From NCBI RefSeq assembly GCF_032854445.1, contig NC_088295.1:558501-622500 (forward strand): a DNA stretch of 64,000 nucleotides, in the 5' to 3' direction. The notes beneath the pieces were generated by a model, which ran no database searches, had not been told where the DNA came from, and was given only the letters and a program-made list of their open reading frames with translations. Positions within the stretch are counted from its first letter, which is position 1; each line of letters begins with the position of its first letter. Both the position numbers and the translations under genes were made by a program. Shown piece by piece: positions 52,601-64,000 of this stretch. This DNA is from Liolophura sinensis (Eukaryota > Mollusca > Polyplacophora > Chitonida > Chitonidae).

Positions 52601-53285
52601 TTTTAATCCGCTACAGTATTGATTGTGCTGCATAACAAACGTCCATGAGAAACTACTCAGCTACAGTATTGATTGTGCTGCCTCACAAACGTCCATGAAA
52701 CCGTACCCAAAAACAGTGTTAATTGTTCTGCCTAACAAACGTCCATGAGACCCTACTCAGCTATAGTGTTAATTATGCTGCCTAACAAACGTCCATGGGA
52801 AACTACCCAGTTACAGAGTTAATTGTGCTGCCTAACAAACGTCCATGAGACACTACCCACTTACAGTATTAATTGTGCTGCCTAACAAACGTCCATGAGA
52901 CCCTTCCCAGTTATAGTATTAATCGTGCTGCGTTGTTAACATCCATAAGACCCTACCCAGTTACAGTATTAATTGGGCTGCCTAGCAAACTTCCATGAGA
53001 CCCTACTCAGTTAGAGTATTAATTGTGCTGCCTAACAAACGTCCATGAGACCCTTCCCAGTTATAGTATTAATTGTGCTGCCTTGTTAACTTCCATGAGA
53101 CTGTACCTAGTTACAGTATTGATTGTGCTGCCTAGCAAACTTCCATGAGACCGTACCCTGTTACAGTATTAATTGTCTACCTTGTTAACATCATGAGACC
53201 CTACTCAGTTACAATATTAATTGTGCTGCCTAACAAACTTCCATGAGACCCTACTCAGTTACAGTGTTTATTGTGCTGCCGAACC
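52600..53285. repeat. 50-bp satellite, block 2
   Basis: About 13 copies of the 50-bp family, following the unique module copy 1 and ending where the gypsy fragment starts. Confidence 0.93.
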
Positions 53286-53329
53286 TAACAGCAGAGGTCC
53301 TTGGGCATCGCCTACTGTACTTGTTACTA

Positions 53330-55780
53330 AAAAGTATGGTTCAACAAAATGCTGAAATTGATTTTGGCTGGATGTCATTGGGAAATATGACTTATACATA
53401 TTGACGATGTGATGGTTTTTGGCAAGTCGTAAGATGAAGCCATCAAAAATCTTAGGAAAATTTTTGACAGACTTAAACTGGCTGGTTTGAAATTAAAGCC
53501 TAAGAAATGTCACCTATTCCAGAAACAAGTTAACTATTTGGGTCATGTCGTGTGTGAAGAAGGAGTGGCAACTGATTATGAGAAAACTGCAGCGATAAAG
53601 AACTGGCCAACTGCAACCTGTCTAAGATAAGTGAGAAGTTTTCTGGGGTTAGTTTCATGCTAGAGAAGATATTAGAGATTTTGGAACAATAAGTAAATCG
53701 TTACACAAGCTGACAGAAAAGTATAAAGAGATCAAATGAACAGAAGAATGTGAGATAGCTTTCCAGAGCAATGCTCCTGTCCTGTCATTTTCAAGTTCAC
53801 AGGGTGACTAAATATTACGTACTGATGCTAGTGGCACAGGCATTGGTGCGGTATTATCTCAGCTTCAAGGAGGTGAAGAAAAAGTTATAGCGTATGCTAG
53901 TGGGACTCTCGGTAAAGCTGAACGTATCTATTGTGTCACTCGAAGAGAGTTGTTAGCTGTGGTGACATAGGTAAAACAGTTCTAACATTACCTGCATGGC
54001 AGACACTTTATTGTGAGGACTCATCACAACCCTCTAAGGTGGTTACTGAATTTCAAAGGACCGGAAGGTCAAATGGCTTGGGTTACTCAGTACATTTGAT
54101 TTTGAGGTCATTCATCGGCCTGGAAAACTCCATGGAAATGCGCTTTCTAGAACTTCTTGTGGTTGTTGTGAGAAGATTGGATAAAAAAATTGCACCTGTG
54201 AACGATGTTCAGTCTGCTAAAACAGAAAATATACAAAATTCAGGTGTGCAGCGCTAACAGATGATTCTGGTCCTATGGAGACTGTTGTTATTATGATTAA
54301 GTGGGTGCCTAAGAATAGGGAGCATAAACAGAAGAGTTTTAAACAAAGAAAATCTAAACAGATGCCTCACACTGCTCAGGTTCAAGCGATCATCACAAGA
54401 AGTCGAGTACCGGCTTGTTCATCTTCGGTTGATGAAAATTGGTCTAGCTCAGAGTCGGCAGATTCACAGATGGAAAATACCGACTTGAGGTGGATAATCA
54501 GTGTGGAAGTGACAGCTGAAAGTGTTACTGGTCTAAGAGGGACAGATTAACTTTCCATGAAGGTGTACTTTATCGCAAGTGGGAAAATGAGAAAAATTAC
54601 TATGTTAAGTGACAAATAATATTACCAGTACAGTATCGTAAAGAAGTGTTTTTACAGCTGCATGCTTCAAAAACAGCTGGTCACTTTGGTGTTTGGAGGT
54701 CTATACCAAAGATTAGGGAACGTTATAACTGGTATGGAATGACCAATGATATTCGCCTTTGGTGTAAACGGTGTGATGTGTGTAGCACTTGAAAACCTCC
54801 TGGTCACAAGTCCAAAGCTCCACTGAAACAGTACAGCGTTGGTGCACCACTGGAAAGGGTATCCATCGATGTTTTGATACCACGTCCTAAAACCGGTAAT
54901 GATAATCAATATATCCTTGTCATACAGGATTATTTTACCACGTGGGTTGAGGCTTATGGTATTTCTAATCACGAAGCTATTGCTATTGTTGACAATGGCA
55001 TTCAGGTTTAGATACAACACAATCCGTAAACATCCAATAAAAATCGAATATTACACAATGTGTTTATCTTACTTTGTGACACAAGCAAATATATTGCTGA
55101 CATGTGCAATCCTACAGCGCACACCTATCCATTATTTCGTAGAATTTTCAGTCAAAGATTTTCCACGAAATGTGCCAAATTCTGGGCATACAGAAAACAA
55201 GCACAACTTCTTATCATCCTCAGTCAAACGGTATGGTGGAAAGATTCAACAGAACACTTGAAGGTGTTTTGGTTAAAATGGTTAACGGGACTCAAAAATG
55301 AATCAACGGGACTGGGATCAGCAGTTACCATTTGCAGTTATGGCATATAGATCTTCATTACATGATGTTACAAGAGACTCCTGCAATGATGATGTTAAAA
55401 GGGAGATAAATCTTCCACTCGATCTTCTTACAGATCGACCAAGATTAACGTCTGGTTTGGAAGGCACAGAATATACAGCTGAGTTGAGGCAGGGACTGGG
55501 GCAAGCACATGAAGGGGCACGGGAACAGCACTGGAGGAATACTATATGACAGAAACGGAATTACATCGTAAGAGGAAAGCAGAAAATTTTCCAAGTTGGT
55601 GACCTAGTCTGGCTATATGACACGTCTCGGAAGACGAACTATACACCGAAGCTTGCTTGCCAGTAGAACTCTGACTTGGGACTTATTCATCACGTTATGA
55701 GACTACTCGACATTTACAGAAGAAGATAAGACAATATAAGATTCATTGTCCGAGGACGAACAAACCTTAGGAAGGGGTGA
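53330..55780 (+). pseudogene. degenerate Ty3/gypsy retrotransposon pol (RT-RNase H-integrase)
   Basis: Reading the plus strand across many stops and frameshifts shows, in order: the end of the RT with HIDDVMVFGKS (53403-53408 encode the Asp pair; the usual Tyr is His) and YLGHVVCEEGV; an RNase H segment with LRTDASGTGIGAVLSQ and RRELLAVV; the integrase HH-CC zinc region (54655-54790); part of the catalytic core; and HPQSNGMVERFNRTLEG. Gag, protease and most of the RT are missing. A purine tract AGGAAGGGG ends at 55777 directly before TGATGTGACG, which looks like the start of the 3' LTR. It cannot encode working proteins. Confidence 0.88.
55024..55143 (+). repeat. ~120-bp segment inside the integrase, duplicated at 55988-56107
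   Basis: ACATCCAATAAAAATCGAAT, GACACAAGCAAATATATTGC and CACACCTATCCATTA recur with few changes at 55988-56107, within the presumed LTR. It interrupts the integrase core, so it is an insertion or gene-conversion patch. Confidence 0.8.
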
Positions 55781-57830
55781 TGTGACGAAAACTTATGGAC
55801 AATCTCTTATTCATATCAGATGGACTGGTGTCACCTGAAACTAACCTGGTTGCCTGATGTTACTTTGGAAGTGTAACTGTGATCACTTGATGGCCCTGAG
55901 TAGTTTAAATGAAACTGCAAGAGAAAAGGAACTCCTCTGCTGGGTTCTCTCACTCAGTTTAATTGAAGGAAAACCTAAAAAAACCTATAAACATCCAACA
56001 AAAATCGAATATAACACAATGAGTTTTGTGTGTCTATCTTACTATGTGACACAGGCAAATATATTTCCAACATGTGAAACCCTATAGAACACACCTATCC
56101 ATTACTCCGTAGTACAAATATTAATAACGCACACTAAACTGATTATGACACTGGCTTATATGAGTTTATAGATTATCCCAATGGAAAAAGTCCTTTCTAT
56201 TTCATTTAAGAATTAACTAGAACAAAACTAAATGAAATAAGCTAAAGGAAGAGCACGTCACAATAATAACTATAAGGTCCACGACAACTAAAAGGCACTT
56301 AATGGCCTAACAAATGTAGTATGACTTTGACTAAATTACCCAGTGAATAGATGAAGATGAAAGATGAAACTGCAACGCAGATATCTTTATACAATGTATT
56401 TCATATCGGGGTCCGCTGAACTTACCCCACGTAACTGTCTGATTACTCCCGTACAGGCTAAACACAGTACATCATCCAACTGATAAACGTGAACAAGAAA
56501 AATTCTCAAAACTGCACAGAACTGTTTCTAGATTATCATCATCAGCTACATACGCAATTCCACTGACAGTAAACATCTTTCCCGTTAGTACAATAAAATA
56601 ATTTCACTAATTCCGAAATACATGTATAGACCGACTAGTGTGACCGACAACAAGCAAAGTAATTTACTCCACAGTCAAGTTACGCCACATTAAAAATGAT
56701 TCGACTTTATCAATCAAAAGTTACTAACGAAATGGTTGCGATCTTCTAACGGGTCACAAGGAACTATAACCTCTGCTGCAGGAACGGGCCCAAGAGTAAC
56801 CTCTGCTGTGATACAGAACCCTCACTTTGATGATAACTACATGTAACTGCATACAATCTTTACAAAATACACAATCTGTATAAGAACAACAACGACAGCA
56901 CGAAAATGGCGCAAAATATTAATAAATAACTGTTGTCTTCAGCTTACCAGCACCGCTGCTGTTAAGTTCTAAGACACTGACACATTACTGCGTGAATATT
57001 CAGGGGAACTTTTCGGCCGAAATGATTCACGTCACTTCGTCGTGGTTTGTAAAGTCCGCAATGATGTTCAGCATTTCGGATTGGACGCTTTGGAATCTAG
57101 GATTTTGATGATTACGAAGGCCGCTATTGTGTTATATTGGTATGGTTAGAGTGAGAAGATTTTAAAGTATCTGTGTTTTTCAATTTAATATTTAATATAA
57201 TACTATTTGATAGCATTTACAGGGCTTTTCTTCATGTTGGTATGAGAAAAATGACTCCATTTTACCCATATTTGCTTCGCCATCATAGTAAATTAAAGGC
57301 GGGGCGTAGTAAGAGGCGAACGCTGCTCACTGCAAGTCAGCCATTGAAAATGTAGGATATCTGGTCATAAGCACCACCTACTCTATAAAGTAGTCTGCAC
57401 GCTATAAAAGGGCATAGATCATGGCGCCTAGCAGATGGTCCTGGAGGTCTACGACAGCCAAGATGAAAGACAAAGACAAAAGCAAAGATATAGGTACGAT
57501 CAAGACAGGCTACAGAGGATTAATTAGAAGATACCACAAATGAAAATTTACAGTTACTGAAATGTACAGATGCAAGGCAGCTATACGGTCTCAAAACACA
57601 GCCAATACATCGATGAGCATCACATAGGGAATCAGCATAGAGATTTGACAGGGATCGCCGATCCACCCCCCCCCCCCCCCCCCACCTCCTCCTCCCCCAA
57701 GAGCAGCCGATCTTGGCTGACAGGAGACGGAGCTTGTGTGTTCAATCCCGCGGGAGATTTGCTCGATCTGGCTGGAAATCAGTAATCTTCAGTACACAGG
57801 CAAGATTTAGTGTTATACTGAAGGGACCGC
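55781..57830. other. presumed 3' LTR start, then unassigned sequence
   Basis: TGTGACGAAAACTTATGG follows the polypurine tract and probably opens the LTR. No second LTR copy was found upstream, so its end cannot be set. TATAAAAG at 57403-57410 lies just before a 40-codon frame (57421-57543, MAPSRWSWRSTTAK), which may be a promoter with a small exon or chance. A C-run lies at about 57667. Confidence 0.4.
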
Positions 57831-57869
57831 GCCTATATGAGTTAAAGAGTTACTTCTCTTGAATTAAAA

Positions 57870-58440
57870 TATGCCTAGGGATTACGGTTAGGTAGAAATT
57901 CTAACACATACAACTGTCGTAATATTTTTAAATTGCTAAAGACTGTTTACCGTCTATAGCCGTGTCAATAAGCCACCCAGAGTTGTTCCCCCGAAACTCT
58001 CTCACACAAATGGTATTGCTGATTCCGATGGAATATTTGATGATTTCACTGTATATATGCGAAGAAATGAATTTCACTGTTTAGTGTTCGAACTGAAAAA
58101 CAAATCTTCGGATGTTCTATTATGCTGTTCTTGATGATTTAGTGAAATCAGTCGTAAGACTGAGTTTTCCTCCAAGAGTTATACTGGAACAAAACGGACT
58201 ATGGATGTATTTGGTGTATTAACAGAATAACAGCATTGAATTAATGATTGGAGTATTGAGAGTAAATCCATATTTGTGTAGTGGTGTCACGAAATACCCG
58301 AGGTAAATATCGGTCTCATATGCTACCAATATAAAGCTTTTTACCTCGGAGTCGATAAAGATTAAGTAGTGATAAACAGAGAGCAGATCAAAGCTTGATT
58401 CTTAATCTCTTAAGGTCATAAGACTGGATTAAAAAAGAAA
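57870..58440. repeat. unique part of a repeated module, copy 2
   Basis: A direct, same-orientation copy of 52043-52600 with scattered substitutions and small indels. It again leads straight into 50-bp satellite. Confidence 0.93.
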
Positions 58441-60240
58441 TCCGCTGCAGTATTAACTATGCTACCTGAGACGTCCATGAGACCGCACTAAGTCACATTA
58501 TTAATTGTGCTGCCGAGCAATCGTCCAAGGGACCGTACCCATTTACGGTATTAATTGAACTGCCTAGAATACGTCCATGAACGTCCATACGTCCATGAAA
58601 CCCTACTCAGATACAGTATTGATCGCGCTACGTAACAAACGCAAGAGAACGAAACCAGTTACAGTATTGATTGTGCTACCTAACAAACGTACATGAGACG
58701 GTACCCAGTTACAGTATTAATTGTGCTACCTAATAAACGTACATGAGAGCGTATCCAGCTACAGTATTAATTGTGCGACCTAATAAACGTACATGAGACC
58801 GTATCCAGTGACAGTATTGATTGTGCTCCGTAACAAACGCTCGTGAGACCCTACCCAGCTACAGTATTAGTTGTGCTACGTAACAAACGCACATGAGACC
58901 GTACCCAGTTACAGTATTAATTGTGCTACCTCACAAACGTACATGAGACTGTATCCAGCTACAGTATTAATTGTGCGACCTAATAAACGTACATGAGAAC
59001 GTACCCAGTGACAGTATTGATTGTGCTACCTAATAAACGTACATGAGACCGTATCCAGTTACAGTACTGATTGTGCTACCTAATAAACGTACATGAGACC
59101 GTATCCAGTGACAGTATTGATTGTGCTCCGTAACAAACGCTCGTGAGACCCTACCCAGCTACAGTATTAGTTGTGCTACGTAACAAACGCACATGAGACC
59201 GTACCCAGTTACAGTATTAATTGTGCTACCTCACAAACGTACATGAGACTGTATCCAGCTACAGTATTAATTGTGCGACCTAATAAACGTACATGAGAAC
59301 GTACCCAGTGACAGTATTGATTGTGCTACCTAATAAACGTACATGAGACCGTATCCAGTTACAGTACTGATTGTGCTACCTAATAAACGTACATGAGACC
59401 GTATCCAGTCATAATGTTGATTGTGCTACCTAATAAACGTACATGAGAGCGTATCCAGTTACAGTATTGATTGTGCGACCTAACAAACGTACATGAGACC
59501 GTATCCAGTCATAGTGTTGATTGTGCTACCTAATAAACGTACATGAGACCGTATCCAGTTACAGTATTGATTGTGCTACCTAATAAACGTACATGAGACC
59601 GTATTCAGTTACAGTATTGATTGTGCTACCTAATAAACGTACATGAGACCGTACCCAGTGACAGTATTGATTGTGCTACCTAATAAACGTACATGAGAGC
59701 GTATCCAGTTATAGTGTTGGTTGTGATACCTAACACACTTACATGGGACCTTATCCAGTTACAGTATTAATTGTGCACCTAATAAACGTACATGAGAACG
59801 TACCCAGTGACAGTATTGATTGTGCTACCTAACAAACGTACATAAGGCCATATCCAGCTACAATATTAGTTGTGCGACATAACAAACGTATATGAGACCG
59901 TATTCAGTGACAGTATTGATTGTGCTACCTAACAAACGTATATGAGACCCTACCCAGCTACAGTATTGATTGTGCTACGTAACAAACGCACATAAGACCG
60001 TACCCAGCTACAGTATTGATTGTGCTACGTAACAAACGCACATGAGACCGTACCCAGTTACAGTTTTAATTGTGCTGCAAAACCGATGTCCATGAGACCC
60101 TACCAATGTTTAGTATTGATTGTGCTGTCTAACAACCGTTCATTGAGACTCCACCAATGTAGTGATTGTGCTGTGTAATAAATGGTCATTGGGACTGTGC
60201 TCAGTTACAGCATTGATTGTGCTGCCTAACAATCGTACTC
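58440..60240. repeat. 50-bp satellite, block 3
   Basis: About 35 copies with the variant CTACCTAATAAACGTACATG and GTATCCAGTTACAGTATTGA. A higher-order block repeats at 300 bp (58800 against 59100). Confidence 0.95.
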
Positions 60241-62390
60241 ATGATACTGTATTACTACACCATACCCTCATGAAACTGTGTTACTACACTGTATAGTCAT
60301 TATTTAATTATTTATTTGGTTGGTGTTTTACGCTGTACAGTTACTCAAGAATGTTTCACTTATACGTCGGCGGCCAGCACCATAGTGGGAGGAAAACGGG
60401 CAGAGCCCGGAGGGAACCCACGACCATCCACGGGTTGCCGACAAACTTCTCACGTAAGGGTATCGTCTTGACCTTGCATTATTACACCGTGCCGCTTTGA
60501 CATTGTATCACTATACTATACTGTCATGGCACGATCATGGCGCTGTGTAACTACACTGTACCGCCATGACACTGTAAAACCACACTCTGTTACCATTACA
60601 CTATGACATTACAGTGTAGCGCCATGACACTGTAACACCACACTGTGCTACCATGACACTATGATACTACACTGTGCCGCCGTGACACTATGTTACCACA
60701 CCGTATCGCCACGAAACTGTAAAACCACACTCTGTTACCATGACACCCGATACTATACTGTACCGCCATGACACTGTAACACCACACTGTGCAACCATAA
60801 CATTATGTTACTACGCTGTACTGCCATGACACAGTATTACTACACTGTAGCGTCATGACACTTTAATACTACACCCTAGCGCCATGACACTGTAAGACCA
60901 CATTGTGCCACTATGACTCTATCTTACTACACTGTAGAGCCATGACACTGTAACACCACACTGTGCTACCATGACACAGTGATACTACACTGTGCCGTCA
61001 TGGCACTGTACTACTACACTGTCCCACCAAGACACTGTATTACTACACTGTAGCGCCATGACATTATGTTACTACGCTGTACTGTCATGACAGTATTGCT
61101 ACGCTGTACCGTTCTGACACTGTTATACCACACTGTGCCACCATAAAACTATGTTACTAAACTGTAGCGCCCTGACACATTAATTCTACACCCTAGCGCC
61201 ATAACACTGTATTACTACACTGTAGTGCCATGGCACTGTAACACCACACTGTGCTATCATGACACTATGTTACCATACTGTACAGTCATGCAAATGTGAC
61301 ACCACACTGTGTCACCATGGCACTATGTTACTACACTGTATCGCCATGGTACAACACCACACCTTGCCATCATGACACTATGTTACTGTACTGTACCTTC
61401 ATGACACCACACCTTGCCAACATGACACTATGTTACTATCATCACACTGTAACACCACATTATGTCATCATGACACTATGTTACTATACTGTACCGCCAT
61501 TACACTGTAATACCCCACCGTGACACTATGACAATATGTTACTATACTGTACCGCCATGACATTGTAACACCACACTGTGACACCATGACACTATGTTAC
61601 TATACTGTAGCGCCATGACACTGTAACACCACACTGTGACACCATGACACTATGTTACTATACTGTACCGTCCTGCCACTGTAACGCCACACTGTGCCAT
61701 CATGACACTATGTTACTATACTGTACCGTCCAAGCACTGTAACACAACACTATGCCATCATGACACCATGTTACTATACTGTACCGCCTTGACACTGTAA
61801 CACCACACTGTGACACCATGACACTATGTTACTATACTGTACCGTCCTGACACTGTAACACCACAATGTGACACCATGACACTATGTTACTATACTGTAC
61901 CGTCCTGACACTGTAACACCAAACTATGCCATGTACCGTCCTGACACTGTAACACAACACTATGCCATCATGACACCATGTTACTATACTGTACCGCCTT
62001 GACACTGTAACACCACACTGTGACACCATGACACAATGTTACTATACTGTACCGCCATGACACTGTAATACCCCACCGTGACACTATGACAATATGTTAC
62101 TATATTGTACCGCCATGACACTAACACCACACTGTGACACCATGACACTATGTTACTATGCTGTACCGTCCTGACACTGTAACACCACACTATGTCATCA
62201 TGACATTATGCTACTACACTGCACCTTCATGACACTGTAACGCCACACTGTGCCATCATGACATTATGTTACTACACTGTACCGCCTTGACACTGTAAGA
62301 CCACACTGTATCACCATGGCACCATGTACTACACTGTACCGTCATGACACTGTAACACCACACTGTACCCCCATTTCAGTAAGATGAACC
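60240..62390. repeat. ~57-bp satellite (or ~28-bp dimer), about 38 copies
   Basis: The unit reads TTACTATACTGTACCGCCAT, GACACTGTAACACCACACTG, TGACACCATGACACTATG. It is a dimer of related halves and is interrupted by the SINE at 60.3 kb. Confidence 0.93.
60301..60462 (-). mobile_element. 5'-truncated SINE copy
   Basis: TTAATTATTTATTTGGTTGG, TGTTTTACGCTGTAC, CGGCGGCCAGCACCATAGTG and ACGACCATCCACGGGTTGCC follow the family order. The tRNA-like head is missing. Confidence 0.88.
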
Positions 62391-63185
62391 CTGTTATTGT
62401 GCTGTATACCTACCTACAGCTGATGTTTGCTACCTAAGAGTTTTTTTTATGGCATAACTGCAATCCTTCTCTCCACGGATGGTAAGATATCTTTATGGTA
62501 AGTCTACTTGCACAGAGGCGGTGGGAATTATCAGGAACAAATCTGTCTTGGTACTTAATGCGCGTGTGTGCGCTGAGCCACACTCTAGGTTTCACATTTC
62601 GCCAGTTAGAGGCACACATGGAGCCTTGCTCACTGTAGTCTATAAAAGTTTTTACGGTTCATATCTGGGGAGTAGCAGTACTCTATGATCACCCACATCA
62701 AGGGCCTTTGCAGCAGCTTGCCAACTCTCACCTAATTGGGGTCAAAACGTTTGACCCAGCTCCCCAGAGAAGTCTTTCAAACTGAAGATTTCCTCGTACT
62801 TTGGAGGCCGGGATATTTCTTATTTAAGCTTCTGTAGGCTATGCTGTGATCTATGGAAGAAAATATCGTCCATTCACCTCCTCTCTATCTCTACCACGTA
62901 AAAGTATCATGTATGAACCGACCGGGACTGTTCTGCTGTGTAACATACCGTGCTAGTGCTGAGATCTATGGAAGTCGATATCGTCTATTCACCTTCTGTC
63001 TATCTCAACGGCGTAAAAATGTCCTGCACGTGCCATTTCGTCCATACCCGTATGGAGGCATGCATGCACCAACGCACCAATGCTCGACTGATACGGTACG
63101 CCGCTGGATATGAAAAATCTAGAACAGGTGCTGTACACAGGTGTCCTCGTATGGCAAAGGGGTAATTTACAACTACATATAAGCC
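62391..63185. other. mostly unique sequence with one diverged duplication
   Basis: GTGATCTATGGAAGAAAATA (62849) and GAGATCTATGGAAGTCGATA (62960) start two related segments of about 110 bp that both contain CTATTCACC or CCATTCACC. No gene is recognised. Confidence 0.5.
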
Positions 63186-63194
63186 TACTGCAGC

Positions 63195-63590
63195 GGGAAA
63201 AAGATGAAGGGTGTATGGAGTATGGGCAGGTGCGATCAAAGCTCGACTGATGTACACATATTTGTATTCGAGGGGTAAAAGACGAAGGGTGTATGGAGTA
63301 TGGGCAGTTGTGATCAAAGCGCGACTGGTGTACACATATTTGTATTCGAGGGGTAAAGACGAATCGTGTATGGAGTATGGGCAGTTGTGATCAAAGCGCG
63401 ACTGATGTACACATATTTGTATTCGAGGGGTAAAAGACGAAGCGTGTATGGAGTATGGGCAGTTGTGATCAAAGCGCGACTGATGTACACCATATTTGTA
63501 TTCGAGGGGAAAAAGACGAAGCGTGTATGGAGTATGGGCGGTTGTGATCAAAGCGCGACTGATGTACATATAGTTGTACTCGAGGGGAAA
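63195..63590. repeat. ~77-bp tandem array, 5 copies
   Basis: The unit is GACGAAGCGTGTATGGAGTA, TGGGCAGTTGTGATCAAAGC, GCGACTGATGTACACATATT, TGTATTCGAGGGGTAAA. Confidence 0.94.
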
Positions 63591-63622
63591 TATTCTTGAG
63601 TACGGCGTAAATCAAAAAATAC
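63588..63622 (+). mobile_element. short SINE 3'-end fragment
   Basis: GAAATATTCTTGAGTACGGC, GTAAATCAAAAAATAC: only the 3' terminus of the common SINE remains, adjoining the 77-bp array. Confidence 0.7.
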
Positions 63623-63629
63623 AAATATT

Positions 63630-63888
63630 GTGGGGGCCTCCGTGGGCGAGAAGGTTAGCGTGCCAATGACTGAGGAACCTCTCAACAATGCGGCCGCTGT
63701 GAGTTCAAGTGTGGCTCATGCTGGCTTCCTCTTTGTCTGTACGTGGGAAGGTCTGAAACTAACTTTCGGATGGTTAAATCTTTCCCTCGGGCTGTGCTCG
63801 GTTTCCGTTTTAGGACTATTAGTGAAATATTCTCTAGCAGGCCAACTGCTTAAAAAGTTATAAATAAATAAATAAATAAATATATACC
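63630..63888 (+). mobile_element. near full-length tRNA-headed SINE
   Basis: GGGGGCCTCCGTGGGCGAGA, AGGTTAGCGTGCC (box A region), GTGAGTTCAAGTGTGGC (box B region), TGAAATATTCTCTAGCAGGC and an (AAAT)n tail. It is on the plus strand, with a diverged 3' part. Confidence 0.85.
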
Positions 63889-64000
63889 AAATACTGTAGG
63901 TTTTTGTATTGTATATCTGCAATAAACCCGGATTGTTGGTGGACTAAGGTGGACTAAGGATCGCTAATGCTTTATGCCGTCACATTTTTTCATGTACACG

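Noticed and set aside
52043-58440. The two 560-bp direct repeats as LTRs of the gypsy fragment
   Set aside because: The presumed LTR starts at 55781 after a purine tract, far from copy 2, and the repeats run into satellite instead of ending with TG...CA termini. I could not exclude it fully.

Overview
This is a repeat-rich invertebrate nuclear window, most likely from a marine lophotrochozoan (mollusc, possibly brachiopod). The reasons are spliced genes with GT-AG introns, several tRNA-headed SINEs of a kind familiar from molluscan genomes (conserved 3' part ending in an AAATAAAT-type tail), a Penelope-like retroelement fragment, a degenerate Ty3/gypsy pol, and many tandem arrays, each of a different local family. 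By eye, roughly half of the 64 kb is tandem repeat with units of about 18 to 91 bp.

Three genes are supported. (1) On the minus strand, the 5' part of a class-III PLP aminotransferase-family phospho-lyase (ETNPPL/PHYKPL type) has coding exons at 23045-22993, 12800-12682 and 3009-2850. It runs off the left edge, and its two introns of about 10 kb hold most of the tandem arrays in 3.1-21.1 kb. (2) On the minus strand at 34016-32712 lies an intact, intronless enolase-superfamily sugar-acid dehydratase of the L-rhamnonate dehydratase type. (3) Head-to-head with it on the plus strand at 34398-38888 is a five-exon zinc-dependent medium-chain dehydrogenase of the threonine/polyol dehydrogenase type. 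Genes 2 and 3 share a 381-bp divergent control region and together suggest a sugar-acid oxidation module.

Layout: 1-2.5 kb, 29-bp and 24-bp satellites; 2.85-23.4 kb, the phospho-lyase gene, with 38-, 51-, 18-, 73-, 21-, 28-, 45-, ~21-, ~37-, 57- and 27-bp arrays in its introns and its promoter at 23.3 kb; 24.2-25.55 kb, two Penelope fragments joined head to head, one with a hammerhead-ribozyme-like core; 26-32.6 kb, mostly unique sequence with two SINEs, CGAAA-rich elements and a degenerate array; 32.7-39.05 kb, the gene pair; 39.4-48.66 kb, 58-bp and 91-bp satellites; 49.4-60.2 kb, a 50-bp satellite in three blocks, a twice-occurring unique-plus-satellite module and a broken gypsy element; 60.2-62.4 kb, a further satellite; 62.4-64 kb, unique sequence, a 77-bp array and a SINE.

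The most unusual pattern is that tandem arrays in both spliced genes are built from, or abut, splice sites. In the dehydrogenase the 3' end of exon 1 plus its donor is repeated about 8 times, the intron-2 acceptor about 4 to 5 times, and the 3' end of exon 4 plus its donor about 6 times. In the phospho-lyase the acceptor of exon 2 is itself the terminal unit of a 21-bp array.
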